Below are positions 38,101 through 57,805 of a stretch of 64,000 nucleotides of DNA, piece by piece. Position numbers and translations under genes: made by a program. Source of the stretch: Brugia malayi (taxonomy: Eukaryota; Nematoda; Chromadorea; Rhabditida; Onchocercidae); contig NW_025062478.1 of NCBI RefSeq assembly GCF_000002995.4, forward strand, positions 4,440,001 through 4,504,000, read 5' to 3'. Position 1 is the first letter of the stretch. Each line of letters opens with the position of its first letter. The notes beneath the pieces were generated by a model. That model did no database searches. It was given only the letters and a program-made list of their open reading frames with translations, and was not told the origin of the DNA.

Positions 38101-39350
38101 CATGTTTGACTCCTTCATAGGCAAAAAACAAGGAAATTGTGTTGCTTATTTTATTTTAAGTCTTTATAAAACTATTTAAATTTCGTTTTTTTTTTATTAA
38201 ATTAGCTTTTCTACTCAAAGTTCTAGGAATCAAAAAAAAAAAAAACGAATAAATAAAAATAAAAAAAGCAACAAAAATGTTTTTTAAAATTTCTTTTCAA
38301 AAAAAAAAAAAAGAAAAAAGGAAGAAATAAACCATAAATACTAATAAATATGCAAATCAAACTAACTCGTAACTTTATTTTATGATGAACATTGTCCTTT
38401 TTTTTCTATGAATTAATGAGCATACGGGATGCATCGAATTGATAAGAGCAATTATAAAATTATTTTCAAAATTGAACTTAAATAAGAAAATATCTAGCTT
38501 GTCAACAAATATCAAATTAATCAAATTTAAAATTAAATTAAATTCTAGATGCTGAGTTCAAAATTTCGCTTTTAATTTCTTCATGATATGGCATTTTTCT
38601 TTGACATATTTCAATACTGCTATGATTATTATGCTAATTGTTCATTCTGAGCATTCAATTCACTAATGATTGTTAGTGAAGATGAATTAAATTCAAATTA
38701 CAATTTAGAAAAACATTGTAAAATTAATAAAATATTCGTTACAATAATTCCTAAAATTATTTCTCCTCTTTTTCATTAAAATTAGAAGTGAAATCAAATA
38801 TACTAGTATTGAAATTCTCCTTATAAAGTATTAAATTTTCATATGCATTTAAAAAAAAAATTTTATTTTAAGGAAATAAAATATCTATCTATCCAAGAAG
38901 AAACTTTTAACTTCATCAATTTATCAAACAATCTCTCAATTAACAATTTGTAAATCTCTAAAGAATGCTATATTAATGAATTTACTAGTGATAAATGATA
39001 ACATGTGAAATATACTACTAATTCATTCTCATTTTCGACTTTTTTTGTGTTTGTATTAAAAACAAAAAGCTAAATGTATTTGTTAAAATATGAAAGAATA
39101 ATATTTTTTTTTAGATACAAAGTTTTTTTTTTTTTTTTTCTTTTCTTCGAATATAAATTTTTCTTGAATTTTCTTTAATGCAAATGAAAATTTAATTATT
39201 TGTGAAAAAATTTTTGTTATCAGCAGATTTGATTTCTAACTTTGATTACAGAAAAAGAGAAAATTAAAATTATGCGATGAATTGATAGTTCATTAAAAAA
39301 TATTTAATGCTTAAATTATCATTTTTTTTCTTTTATTTCCTTTTCCAATT

Positions 39351-39351
39351 C

Positions 39352-39385
<34 letters not shown>

Positions 39386-39577
39386 ATTTTTATTTCACTC
39401 GAAGCAATAAGATATATTAATAGTAATAGCATAGACATAAGCCTTAGGCTCATTAATTTTCAATTTTCCATCTTCTTTCCCCCCAAAAAAAAAACTATGA
39501 CAATTTGATGAAAAAAAAAAAAAAATATAGCGGTCAAATTTTGAGAGCTTTTTCAAAAAAAAAAAAAAAAAAAAAAA
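39351..39577. repeat. Cluster of long poly-T and poly-A tracts
   Basis: A T run of about 30 (39353-39383) is followed within 200 bases by A runs (about 39516-39530 and 39556-39577), giving an inverted arrangement that could fold back. Confidence 0.8.
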
Positions 39578-40548
39578 TGAAATTCTCAATTTATTAGCTT
39601 TTTATTGCTGAAAGCTGGAAAGTGCAATAAAATCAAAATTATCAATTTGATTAAATTTTCACTGCAACTGGTAATATTTTATAAAATTAGATTTAAAAAT
39701 GTTGTATTGGCATCTTTCTTTCTTCTAGTTTCTATCAGAAAATAAAATTTTCTTTGTTAATTTCTATAAGATATATTATAATTTTGAGCAATTTATAGAA
39801 AAAAAATTTTGCACAAAATTTAAGAAAATAAAATTTTCGGCTGAGAAATTTTTTTTTAAGAAAGTCAATAATATACCATCAAAAGTTTTTTGATGAAATT
39901 CGAGTAAAATTTTTTTAACTACAATTAATGTTTTTGTTGGAATAAAAATTATTTTAGAATAAAAATATCAAATATTCAGTTTACCATAAATTACCCAATC
40001 TCTGCTACATTAATCAAGAAGGAATATATAAATCATCAACTAAACTAGTAAATTTATAATTCAAATAAGTAAACAATATAAATAATAACAACTAACAAAA
40101 TTATTAATTTAATTAATTATTTCTATTTGCTTGTGATTATCTAAATTTATAAAACTTTAAAAAAAAAGTGTTTATGTGACAAATTTTTAAAAGAAATTAA
40201 GGAAGAAATAGCTGAATTGATAGTATTGAAATTTAGTTGAAAATATGAATTTTATTCCTATCATTTTGTTCAATTTGGCAATTTTATTTCTAAAATTTAA
40301 CTTTAATCTTTAATTATAACTTTTTTTTGAGGAAAAAAAAGGCCAAAAAAAAATGAAATTAAAAGTTATTTATCATCGTTTAACAGCAATTTCCTTTGCA
40401 GTTTAATGGTATCGAATGTCTGAAAGTAATCAATTTTAACATTTTTTGACATTATTAAAGAGAGGAAGAAAAGTGGTTAATAACAGAAAAGAAATGGACG
40501 AACGGTTTAATCCTTCGATCGCTCATTTATTAACGTTCGTTTATTACA

Positions 40549-40637
40549 TACACACACACACATGCATACACACACATACACACATGCATACATGCACACA
40601 TACACACATGCATACATGCACACATACACACATGCAT
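40549..40637. repeat. (CA)n grading into 24-bp ATGCATACATGCACACATAC repeat
   Basis: ACACACACAC is followed by repeats of ATGCATACATGCACACATAC plus ACAC, two full units and a partial. The ATGCAT core is palindromic. Confidence 0.85.
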
Positions 40638-40701
40638 TAGTTCCAGGGAGATTTTCTTGGGATCGGTCACAATTTCCTTTTTTTTTCATCTCGAAAAAAT
40701 T

Positions 40702-40806
40702 ATTATTGTTGTTATTGCTATTGTTACTGTTATTATTAATGTTGTATTGTTGTTGCTATCGCTGTTATTATTGTTTCTTGTTATTATTATTATTATTATT
40801 ATTGTT
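40702..40806. repeat. Imperfect (TTA/TTG)n trinucleotide tract
   Basis: TTATTATTGTTGTTATTGCT-type sequence ends in a purer TTA run at about 40778-40804. Confidence 0.8.
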
Positions 40807-43482
40807 AATGCTTTTGTTTTTGCTTGTTAATTAGAAACGTTTTGTAGTGCGGAAAACGGATTATTCCGTATTGCTAAAAGCAATATTTTCTGGAAATTAT
40901 TTCAGGACAAAAAAAAAAAATACGTTCGTTCAAGTTTGTCCATTTTTTTTTAATTTCTTTCAAGCGGAGTTTAAAATTTTGTTTGTTAATAGTTTCAATT
41001 AATATAGTTTTGCAAATGTTGTTAAATAATGATTTATTTCTTATCAACTAATGTTGAATTCTGTAAAAATTTAAATTTCTAATTGGAACAAAAGATCTGA
41101 AATAGCTCTCCTGGTCAATTCTTCAAAACAATGCTTTAATTTCTATTTTCTTGAATAAAAAAAAATTAACAAATGAATAAATTTGAATGGATTTCTACTT
41201 GAAACACAAGGAATTTCTTCCTTTCCCACAATTTTTTTTTCGTTTTTTGGTTTTTCTTTCAGTAAAGTTAGTTTAAAAATTAATCAATTTGTGCATTTAT
41301 ATTCGATTTGTTATTTTAAAAGTGAAATATAGAAAAGAAAATGAAAATGGCAAATTAGTGCAAATTTTGATAAAATAAATGGCTTTTAAAATTATTTCAT
41401 ATTATAAAAAAGTTCATATTTTTTTTATATGAACGATGAATAATTGCTTAAACACGTTGACAAACTAACTAATTGCTTTATCAAAATAAATTTCATAAAA
41501 AAAATGCTAAAGATTCGAAAGATTATAAATCAAAATTTTGAAATTTAATTCGTATTATTTCTGACTGAAATTTACATCAAATAGTATATAACATTTCATT
41601 TATGAAATTCAAAAAGGTTATTCATTATAGCAATTCAAATTTCATCTGTGTATATTCACTGTTCCTCCAAGTAACACGTTGAATTTAAAAATGTGATGAA
41701 AATTGACTACGAATTTTTCCGAGAATAACAAATTAAATCAATAAATTTTATAATAAACTTCATAATTGCATTAATTTGTTTATTGTCGCAGCAATTTTAA
41801 TTGTAAAAATAATATTTAAATTACTTGCAAGACAACAGTTTAAAATTTTTGATCCTTTGCAATTTTCTTCAGTCATAATAATTATAATTGTAAATAAAAG
41901 GTCAATTTAAAAAAATAATATTAAATAATATTTGGATGAAAAAATTTTCAAACTTCAATCACATTCAATCATTTAAAACATTTTTTTCATTGTTTCACTA
42001 AATCAAAACTTTGATCAAAACATTTATAATAATTTAATATAATATTATGTGTGATAAATACTTTTAAAATATAAATTATTTTTAACAATTCCGATTAGAT
42101 TCAACACAAAATTGTTAATTCAAAAATTTTCTTTCTAAAAGCAAAAGTGAAAAGAAAAGAAAAAAATCTTTATTTTAACCAAAATTGAAAACTATTGTTT
42201 GTTATAGCTCAAATATCTGTTTGCCATATTTCTTTCACTATCAATTTGCGCTTATTTCTTGAAATATCAGAAATAATTTCACCTCCTTAAATTTCAAAAT
42301 TCTTATTTAAGACTTTTTCATATATTTTGAAACAATTTTAATTATACATTATTGATCAGCTTATGTCTAAAAATTTCTATCTTAAATTGATTCTTTCTCT
42401 TCTTTTTTCATTGTTGCATCACATGACTCATTATAATGCAGAAAAATTACATTCTCAGAAGTATATTTTACCAATAAATTTTGTAAATTGAAAAAAATTT
42501 ATTGTTTTCGTGTAGTGAAGTTATTCCATTCAATTTGACGTCGATAACTGTTAATTTTAAGAATTGCATATTGAAGTAAGTGCCTTGTTTACTACTACCT
42601 TTCAGTTATTAAATTATTCATTTTATTGGCAAAAGAATTAAAAGAATTGCTAATTCTTTTCCCTATTAATTCAAAAACATTGAATTGTATTCAGAATACG
42701 TTATTCCAAAGCTTTTTATGCAACATTTATAAGTGAAGTTAAATGCTTGTTGATTTTCAAAAAATGTTTCAAAGTTTAATTTTGTTGCTCTATTTATGAT
42801 AAAAAATGATAATGATATAAAAACAATTAGAAAATAATTGCAAAAAAAATAATATTTATCAAAAATAACAATAATAATCATTAAATGACGCAAATGTGGT
42901 TGCATTGGTAAAAAATGTAAAACGTACAAGTAAATCAATAATTTGAAATTAAATTCTCCACTAGATCTGTTGAATTTCTTACCTTTGTACAATATGATGC
43001 ATACTTATAGCTATAACTTATGTTCACGTGGACTATCACGTAGTTCTTCTCGTGATCAACTGAATATGATTTGAATCATTCTTTAGCTCACTGTGTCTTA
43101 ACCCACTTTGTGTTTTTTTATTATTTTCATTTCTAATCAATTTAAAATATTGCTCTTCTATGATAAAATGATAAGGTGATAGGTAATTCATCAATATATA
43201 CATATATAAAATATGAGTAGTATTTTTAAATGATGCAAACTGCATGCTATTGATTTCTCTGTGATATTTCTTAAAAAGGCAAAAAAAAAAAAGCATTGAA
43301 AAATTATTTTTGCTTTTGAAATGTTCCAGTTCGTAATTTCATAAGAGAATATAAAATATCAATGAAAGTTTATGGTACTTTTCCTTTCTTTTTTTTTATC
43401 AACAATTTATCATTAATGATAAATGAGAGAATGTGAAGGAGAAAAGTATGAAAATAGGATATACCAACTTTTGTAACATTTA

Positions 43483-43520
43483 AAAAAGTATTCATCAGAT
43501 GTGCCTGATGAATACTTTTT
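43483..43520. other. Perfect 16-bp-stem hairpin with 6-base loop
   Basis: AAAAAGTATTCATCAG, loop ATGTGC, then CTGATGAATACTTTTT. Pairing can resume further out (AACATTTA near 43476 with TAAATGTT near 43538) after an unpaired 3' segment. It could be a pre-miRNA-like structure, a small inverted-repeat element or, with its terminal T run, a Pol III-terminated transcript end. Confidence 0.45.
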
Positions 43521-46016
43521 CAATCATTCTAATACATTAAATGTTATTTTTTGATTTCCTATATTTATTATTAATGGAAATAAATCTCATTTTATTATTT
43601 TTTTGATTACATATTTCCAACAAGAATTATTATTTTAATAGTAGTAATAATAATAATAAAAAAAAAAAAATGAAATGAAAAAAAATTTTTTAAAAGATCA
43701 AATGAAAAAAACAAATTATTTAACAGCTGAAAATTAGTAGAAATATTATTAAATATTTCATTGCATTCTCATTAATTGTCACGAATACTTCATTTTATCT
43801 TATTGTATGAATCAGTTGAAAAAAATGTTTGATAATTGTGTTTACTCTTTCAATATATTTTAAAAATTAAATGAATTTGAATTTGCATATTACACTTTTC
43901 CTTAGCTTTTCTCCGTTTCTTTGCTAACTTTATCTAATCAATTTAATTGCACCTTTCACTATCACATCACATCTTATCACAATTTTACTATCAATAGATT
44001 TTTATCTAAGACAAATTGGTAGCAATGTTAGCTCATATCAGAAATGTCAATAATATCTGTTTCGTTATATATTAATTCATTATTTCAAATGATAAAATAA
44101 GGACTTTTTTAAATGATTTTGAGAAGAAAGCAAAATTTGGTTAGTTTTTCGAATAATTCTAATATATTATTAAATTTTAAAGCATTGCTAATCAATTATT
44201 TTTACTTTCCTCAAATATGGTAAGATGAATTCCTCGTCTATTAAATTTTCTTCTGCAATGATTTTTTATTAAAATTTTTTATTTTCTTTAATAAGCTTTT
44301 TTTTAATTTTTTACATCTAATAATTAAGTTAGCTTTTTAAATTTGCTAATAAAAAATTAAAATACAATTATAAAGTTTCTATTTTTAGCACGACCATTTG
44401 TTGATAAATTAATAGAAGTAAACACATATACGTACGTACAGACCAGAAAAATGAAACGTGAAATTTCGAATGAGAAATTATATTTTATATTTGATTATTA
44501 CTATTTTTATAATGTAAGAATAAATTATTTTAGGACAAAAGTATTAGCGTGAATTTACGTGATCTGAAGAATTTTTTTTAATCGAATAAATTCTTCAAAT
44601 TTTCTTGTATAATTAAAGCTTGCTTAATTTTTCTTTTTACATTCCTTAATTATGACTGAGTTAAATTTTTTCAAATGAAATTCCATTATGATCTTTGTTT
44701 ACCACTTTCCCCTCATTGTTTACAGTATTATTCTTATCTTGATAACGTATTCTTGATAACGATAAGCGTATATCTTCTTATTAGCGTCTTTTTTTACGTG
44801 TCTAACATAGAAACGGCATGAAAATTTTATTAATTTTCGTTCCAATTCCTTAAAACTACAATTACAAATCAAAATTTGGTTTAATTCAAATACAATTTTG
44901 TATGTATTTTGAATTCAATTATTCATTAAATATTTAATCATTTTTTATAAAACTTTTTTCTCTCTCAAGTAATAACTTATCTTCTTTTTCTTCCATTCAT
45001 TTGCCATATTTGCTGCTATCTGATTTGAAAACAGAGAAAAAAAATACTTTTCATATCAATTTAATACAACTTTTTAACATGTGATATAAAATTTCAATTT
45101 GTTGTTTGTGATTTAATAAAAGTATTCCTCCTATTTTAAGTAACAATTTGTCACTTTATCCTTACTTCTTTAGAAATTCTCCTTACTTTACTTTTATAAA
45201 TATTTGCTCTGTTTTACTTTTGAATACATTTCATGAATTATCATATTTTTTCCTGCACATACATACTTATTTTTCATTTATTTATTAAAATATGTATTTA
45301 CTTTTATGTAATTAATAAGGTAGAGAAGAAGAAATCCGAAGTAAAACGGTAGAAATTAATTAAAATTAGTAACAATGAATTATTTGATAAAGATGATAGA
45401 ATTAAGATTAAAATTTTAATTATTTTTCATTTTATTTATTTATTTGTTTATGTTAATTTTTTTTCTTTCATAAATTTAAGATTATTTTAATCTAACACTT
45501 CCATGAAATTGGTATGAAAATTTGCTTAGTTATTTGTTGGATGATAGTACCATCAAAATCTCTGCATAATTCCTAAGAGAATTTCAATATTTATTACATT
45601 TCAAGACAAAATGGAAGAAGTATTCTTGAAGAATTTGTTTCCCAAGCAAAAATGAATGTTTGTTAGTAATAAAATCGTTCCAATTCAATCCTTTTTATTA
45701 CTAAAAATAGCCTATCCTAACGATTAAATATTCATTTTGTACAATAAATTGAATATGTTATTTGTTAGTTTAATCATTTAATATTAACATTTGCTTAATA
45801 ATAATTTTATTAAAAAAGAAAAATTATTGCTCTTTCAAAAAAATTATTATTTATCATATGTTTATAGTTATTAACAAGTAAATGAAGCACTTTGTTGAAT
45901 TATTTATCAGTTATTTTGTTTGCTCATTTTAGGTATATTTATTATTTGATACAGTTTACGAAAGCATTTAAATCTTGTAAGCCTATAATTTGAAAATATC
46001 ACTAATATCAGTGGTA

Positions 46017-51523
<5,507 letters not shown>

Positions 51524-54500
51524 ATAATAATTGAATAAATTTGTTGTTTTGTTTTTTTCTGCTCATTAATTCATTGACAAACAACAACAAACAACAATAA
51601 ACAACAACAAAACAACACTAATGATAAATAGATGTATAAGAGAATGCAAATCATTTTCAAACTGTTAATAGCACTGCAAAATTGTTTAGCACTTTTTTTT
51701 GCAAAAAACTTTCGCGTTCCAAAGCAATAAAAAAAATTTAATTTTTTTCAATATTTCTTCTTTTCCAACACATTTTTCATTTTTTGCATTTTTTTTTTTA
51801 TTGAAAAGTAAAAATTTTTAATAATTTTTAATCCTATCATAAGTTTTTTTTTTTTTTTTTTTCTGATGTATACAAATAATTTGCATAGGAAAAGGATTAA
51901 AAAATTTTTCTAAAAAAATAGAAATTTATGAAGTGAAGAAACAATTTTTATATTGCAATTTCAGTGAAGCTATTGCAAAACATGATGATAATTTCAAATT
52001 TTCAAAAAAATTTAAAAACATGAAGAAATTTTTGTAAAATGAATTATTTATTAGTATGCGAGAAAAAATTTTAAAAGATATTTCATTTATTGAATATTTC
52101 TGCAACATTTAAATTATAAAATTTTATGAAATTTTTTTCTTAATATTTTGTAAATGATCCTTCCTTATGTAAAAATGTTTTGAAGAAAAGTGCTTGATGA
52201 AATTTTATTATTTATATTACAAATGAAACATTTAATGCCTCTTAATAAGTATCGATTTTTTTTTGTCAACAATTGTAGTTATTTGTGTTGTCAACCTTTT
52301 TACGTCATATGAAAATGAAATTAGTGCGACATACTTAAATGTATTTGCCTTATGCTTAAGTATTTTTCAATTAAGAATGAGAAATAAAAAGATCCAATGC
52401 ATACATTATAAAGTTTTGTTGAAAACAAAAAAAAAAAATGTTTGAAACAAAAAAAAAAAAACAAAAATAATTATAAACCTTCCAAAATATTTTCCCATTT
52501 GAAATTGAAATGTTTTTTTTTGGAATGAATAATATATCTTATCATATCACTCCTTCCTTTTTTTATCAATTGTTGACAGATCTTTATTTTGCTGCAAATG
52601 GAAAATTCGGTTAGCTATAAAATGTAAAAGTTAAAAAAAAGTGAAAATATATTGCAAAAGCTTTTTGCAAATAAATAAATTTTTATATTTATTTAAAAGG
52701 AAAAAATTTATATATAACTTAGAGCACTGGAAGAATTTTTAATTGTGAACTGAAAAGAGAAAGATATAAGAATTAAAAATTTTTGAATTAATCAATTATC
52801 GCTCTTTTTCATACACAATTTAAAGTTTATTCATTTATTTTTTATTTTCATTGCGACTGATCAAAATTTTGAATTTATTCAGAAAGTCTTTAAAAATATG
52901 TTATCAATTAGTGCAACTTCACTTAATGATAAAACAATTCTAAATTGGATCAGTATTACTCTTTAAATTGGAATATAAGTTTGCGTAAAAGTTTCTGTAC
53001 TAATTAATTCATGAAGTATTTGTTATAACAATGAAAAATCACAAAAGGAAAAATAGGCTTATGAGAGAGAGAGAGAGGGAGAGAGAGAATATTAGTAATA
53101 TGTTTAATATGATTTAAACAGGATAAATAATAAAGTTGAGAATTATCAGTAAAATTTTGTGGGCAATTATAAAAATTCGACGAGGAATTTAGAAACGAAA
53201 ATTGTTATTTGTGCTGTATGTCCATTTGCGCTGTATAACCAATAGTTTGCGCCATTTATCATTCGTGCAACCTTTTTTCTCTTTAATTAAAGATAAAAAT
53301 GAATTACTTAAAAAAAGCTTTTTCTAAAACTCTAAGCAGTGAACTTAGGCATTTATTTGCATTTAATTGCAAATATTTAAAAAAAAAAATTTGCTTCGAA
53401 TGTTAAACAACAAGGCTGAAAATTAAGAGTATAACAGCTTTTTTCGTTTTTTCTGCTTGGCTAAACTTTCTGAAAGTCAAAATTTCCGTAATTATCTTCA
53501 CACGGCAATATTTGATAACTTTCACTTGAAATTAAGTAGAAGAAATAAATAAAATAATTAAATGCAATTTTAATGGTTGCATTTTCACAATTTTATTCAT
53601 CTCGAATAGTGATAATAATAACAATAATATTAATATTAATAATATTAATAATAATAATAATAATAAATATAAACAGTGTTGTTAAATTAGCGGTGCATAA
53701 GTTGGCCCAAGATAGACAAAAAATAACCTCTTATATTAAAATTTTGTATTTTTAGTTTATTTGTAAAAGAAATATTAGTAAAGAGAAAAAAAAAGATTGA
53801 AATTTCAGCTAAAACATTACATTTCAAAAACGGTAGTGTTTTTCATAATGACGAGCAATGATAAAGAAACAGTATTATTATCATAAAATAAGTTTTGAAA
53901 AATGTTTAGATTTTTTCGAAACGAACAATCATTTATTGTTCGTTCTTTCAGCATTATTTTTTTTAAAAAAAAAAAAAAAAACGCACCAATACCTTTTTTA
54001 GTAAATATTATTTATTAATTTTGATTAGTTAAATTCAAAACAAAGTGTCATCTGATATCATTGCATTTTGCATGTTTTATCAATGTAAATACCGTTCTAA
54101 ATGAATGGTATTTGCAATTTTTTGATTTTTTCACAGTGGAAGTTAAAATTTTGAATGTTAGAATTAAAATTTTGATTAAACAAAGTTTCATTAAAAATTT
54201 TATATTTTTCATAATAAATTTTCTTCCTTTGTTAGTTACGTGACTTACTGGACACTTCTATTTTTGGCTATTTGCAGAATATAAAAAATTAATTTATCAT
54301 TTTAGATTAATTCCTACTGAGATCATTAAATATACTATAAGAATAATCTGAATCAAGAAAAAAGAATAAATTGAATTGGAATCATTAAGAATATTTTGTA
54401 TTCAATTCATTTCTTTTTCGTATTATTAATGAAAATGATTGGAAAGTCTTTTTAACCACTTAATTGAATAAAAAATGTTTACTATTTATGAAGCATTCAT

Positions 54501-56235
54501 GAAAATTGCACCAATTTTTAAAAAATTATTTTAGCAGATCATAAATAATTGTGCAATTTTGGAAAATTGTTGTTTCATTAAAATAAATTAGAACAGTGAT
54601 TTAGGTCAGATCACTTTATGACCTATTCTTTTATCTGATTGTCATCCTTTTTTCTTTTTACTTCTTACAACTTTTATGTTTTCATTTAAATTTTAGATTT
54701 GAGCAAATAATTAATTTGAAATGAAAGTTATAACTTTTATTTCCTAATGATTGAAGTAGCAATTTAATGGTTATTTGCATTGTCTTTGCATCTTGCGCAC
54801 AACAAATACTTTTCAAATTTCGCTGAAGGATTTAATATTTGAAATTTATTAAAGTATATTGAAATTGGATGAAAATATCTTTTAATTTATATTTTTTTTG
54901 GAAAAATGCGAGGAAAACATCAATGCAAAAAACAAATTTCTATTTAACCTTAAACGTTTCCGTTTCTCTTTTTCGTTTTTTTTTTTCCTTTTTTTGTTTT
55001 TTTTTGCCTTTTTTGGATACGAATGAATGAATTTTTGTCACTTTTGTTGGATATATTTGGACGATATTCGAATAAATTGACGAAATGACAGCGCAATCAT
55101 TTATTTTTTACAAACAAAATATATTTTTATAGCTGAACAGAAATTACTTTAATAGAAATAAATTTTAGTTCTCTCTAAAAACAACAGGAAGTTATGATTT
55201 TTCAGTGATATCGTCGAATCAAAAAAATATTCTCCGTAAAAGTTAGCTAAGCCATTAAGTGTTAGGTATTTGATAAGGTTTAATTAGTAGGGAAGTCTCA
55301 AAAATTTTAAGCAAAATTCTCATTTACTGGACAATAAAATTTTGGTGCAAAATTATCAAATTAAAATATTGCTCTAGTTTTTTCGTATTCAATTTGAGAA
55401 AAATTCTCAAATTTTAATGAAAAAAATATTCTCCAACAAGCAGTTGTTCGTTAAATTGTTAGATTGGACTATTTTCTTATTCATTTTTATGAATAAAATA
55501 CTTTTGTTCAGTTTTTAAAACTTATTTATCGATAATGACTGACATTACCGCCGAAACGGATACATTTGAATTCTTCGAGAAAGCTAACCCACAAATATTT
55601 TTTTTTTTTTTTTTTTTTTTGCACCACGAATATTTAATTTTGACGTGTTGTGACACGTATCATTTTCTTGCTATTTGTTTAGAGTTTTTGAAGTGTCACA
55701 TAAAACTTTTGCGCTTCAATATTTATTTTGCTTTGAACGATGATTTTTGAGTAGAAATTTGCTTCCAATTTCACTTCTTATGCCTAGAAAATACAAATTT
55801 TTTTTTTCTTTAACTGCTCAAAAAAGAAAAAAGAATCATCGTTTATCATTAATTTGTTCTAAAAATTTAACTTTTTTGTAATGTAAGAAATTTCAGTGTG
55901 AGTTTTCTCAAAATTTAAGAATTGAAGATGATGAAGAATTTCTGTAATCTTTGAAGTTATTCAAAAATTTTGAAAATTTTTAAGAAAAAAATAAGAATTT
56001 AGCTTATTTATTATTAATTCGCATCCAAGCTATCTTCTATAGCATATTGTTCTAACTAAATAATTTTTTAGTCAAATTTGTGTTTTTCTAACTTTTTTAA
56101 AGTCTAAAAAAAGACACAACTAACATTTTTTTAGTTGTTGTTTTGTAGTAAAATATTTCGGAATATTTTTTTCTTAAAAAGCATTTCTAAATGAAAAATT
56201 ATTAATAAATATTTTAAATAACAAAATTTTTCAGA
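51524..56235. other. Gene-poor region between GPCR and Ly6-like gene
   Basis: 4.7 kb of AT-rich sequence with poly-A/T runs, a (GA)n tract at about 53061-53088 and an ATT/AAT trinucleotide tract near 53610-53670. A 71-codon frame at 55535 begins MTDITAETDTFEFFEKANPQ but runs straight into a poly-T tract without a donor, so I do not call it. No supported gene. Confidence 0.45.
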
Positions 56236-57805
56236 ATGAAAATACCTTTCTACTTGGTAATCGTTATTGCACCAACAATGGCTTTTCAATGTTTTCGATG
56301 CAATAATGGAATTGATGATAAGAATGATAATGTTAAGCAATGCATTGATCAGGTTATCTCGTTTATATTAGTTGTGAGTTGGAGATTAAAAAATATGAAA
56401 ATATTTGATTATTACTTTTGAAATTGGCTAAATTAAAAGAATGGTTTGAAAATATTGTTTAAGTGAACGTAACAGATATAATAGAATTTAAAGTTTTAAG
56501 AAACATTGAAAATATGTAAATGTTTCTTTTATGATTGCATGCAGTATTTGTTAATTTATTGGATTAAACTTTATTTATTTTATTTGCAATTTCTAATTCT
56601 GTTATTATATACGTAAACAGTTTTCATTTTTTTTTTTTTTCGTTTCTTGATAAATTTGTTTTTGTATTATTTCATATTCTTCGCAGAAAATTGAATGTCC
56701 AAAAGGTACAAAAAGTTGCTCAACAATTTTGTATACATCTGAAAAGGATAACGAAATTCATATTCGGAAATTTTGCACAACCCCGGGAACACCAATACCG
56801 CATTACCTTCGTTTATTTCCCAGTAGTGCTATATGTGAAAATATTTTTACGGTATTTATTTATTCTTTTCATATTTTAAAAATTACTTTTTTTTGCATTG
56901 TATTCTTATTTATTTTAATTTATTCTGTAATTTTGCTTAAATTTTGTGGATTTTGAACATTTAAATAACGGAAATTCTTAAATTATATCAGAAAAAAGGT
57001 ATAGTAAAAAAAGAAATAAATGTTTAAAATATATGCATATATAATTAAGAAATGGTCTTAATAAAATCCTACATTTTGTATTATTTTAAAAAATAGAAAA
57101 ATTTAGAACCAAGACGAGGTGCAACTTACGTCACTGCTAAAAGAAAGACGACGTCGTGAAGCGTCACCACCAGCACCACCTCGACAATACGTACGTATTA
57201 AAAGCAACGTTTATAGGTTTATTTGAAATTCATATCAAAAACATAATTTTTTTTTTTTTTTATAAGCTAGAAAATTACAATTATATTATATTACAGTACT
57301 GAATTATTTTGTTTCATAAAATTTGAATTACAATTATTTTGCTCGGACGTACTAAAACGATGATAATAGGTTCAATTATTAAAACTTTACATAAAATTTT
57401 CTTACTCTGCTTTATATTTCTCTTCTTCCAGCAAAAAATTTCAATTCTTTGTTATTTTAAATAATAACTAAATGTGAGAGCCAATTATTAAAATTAGAAT
57501 AATCAATAATCTTTTTTCTAATTAATATTTCTCACTCAATTTGTATTGTTACGTTTTAAATTGTATTTACGATCAAAATTATAAATTTAAGTAAAAAAAA
57601 AGGAAAAATACACAGAGTTAGTAAAAGTTGAAACAGTTATGATTTTTAACTAATATAAATTTTGTTTTTGCAGAAGAATAATTTGCTATGCATATGTGCT
57701 ACATCATTATGTAATGGTGGTATTCATAGAGAGATCATCGATAGGATTACATCTGATCCACCAAGGCATAATATCGATTTATCGCTACAGCAATTAAATG
57801 ATTGA
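56236..57805 (+). CDS. Secreted Ly6/uPAR-like cysteine-rich protein
   Basis: Four exons: 56236-56352, 56687-56851, 57107-57190 and 57674-57805; 165 aa, all phase 0. TTTTTCAG ends one base before the ATG, a typical trans-splice site. Residues 1-16 form a signal peptide (MKIPFYLVIVIAPTMA). Ten Cys follow, at 19, 22, 36, 43, 50, 69, 89, 128, 130 and 135, opening with CFRC and closing with CICATSLCN; the CxxC start and terminal CN are the LU (three-finger) domain signature. Exon 3 inserts a linker between Cys89 and Cys128 that is very basic then Pro-rich (KERRRREASPPAPPRQY). No hydrophobic C-terminal tail is seen, so a GPI anchor is unlikely and the protein is probably secreted. The ligand is unknown; family members bind receptors or modulate channels. 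AATAAA occurs at about 57972. An exon 3 start at an earlier AG (57095) would break frame. Confidence 0.75.

Larger units (their letters stand above)
31953..46016. other. 14-kb gene-poor AT-rich region
   Basis: I see no exon chain here. It contains the EIF1AD 3' flank, a 21-bp minisatellite (34341-34852), hairpins at 35144-35193 and 43483-43520, long homopolymer tracts around 37060-37082, 39120-39140, 39351-39383, 39516-39530 and 39556-39577, an ACACATGCATAC-type repeat near 40550 and a TTA/TTG-rich trinucleotide tract. Open frames of up to about 108 codons (for example 42992-42666 minus) are hydrophobic and look like AT-rich noise. The 3' part presumably holds the GPCR promoter; CATTTTAG at 45925-45932 may be its trans-splice acceptor. 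Confidence 0.45.

Noticed and set aside
42666..42992. 108-codon hydrophobic minus-strand frame
   Set aside because: Composition is that of AT-rich noise (Phe, Ile, Asn, Lys), with no splice context and no recognisable domain.
55535..55750. Frame beginning MTDITAETDTFEFFEKANPQ
   Set aside because: The first 20 residues look plausible, but the frame runs into a poly-T tract with no donor site nearby and no continuation.
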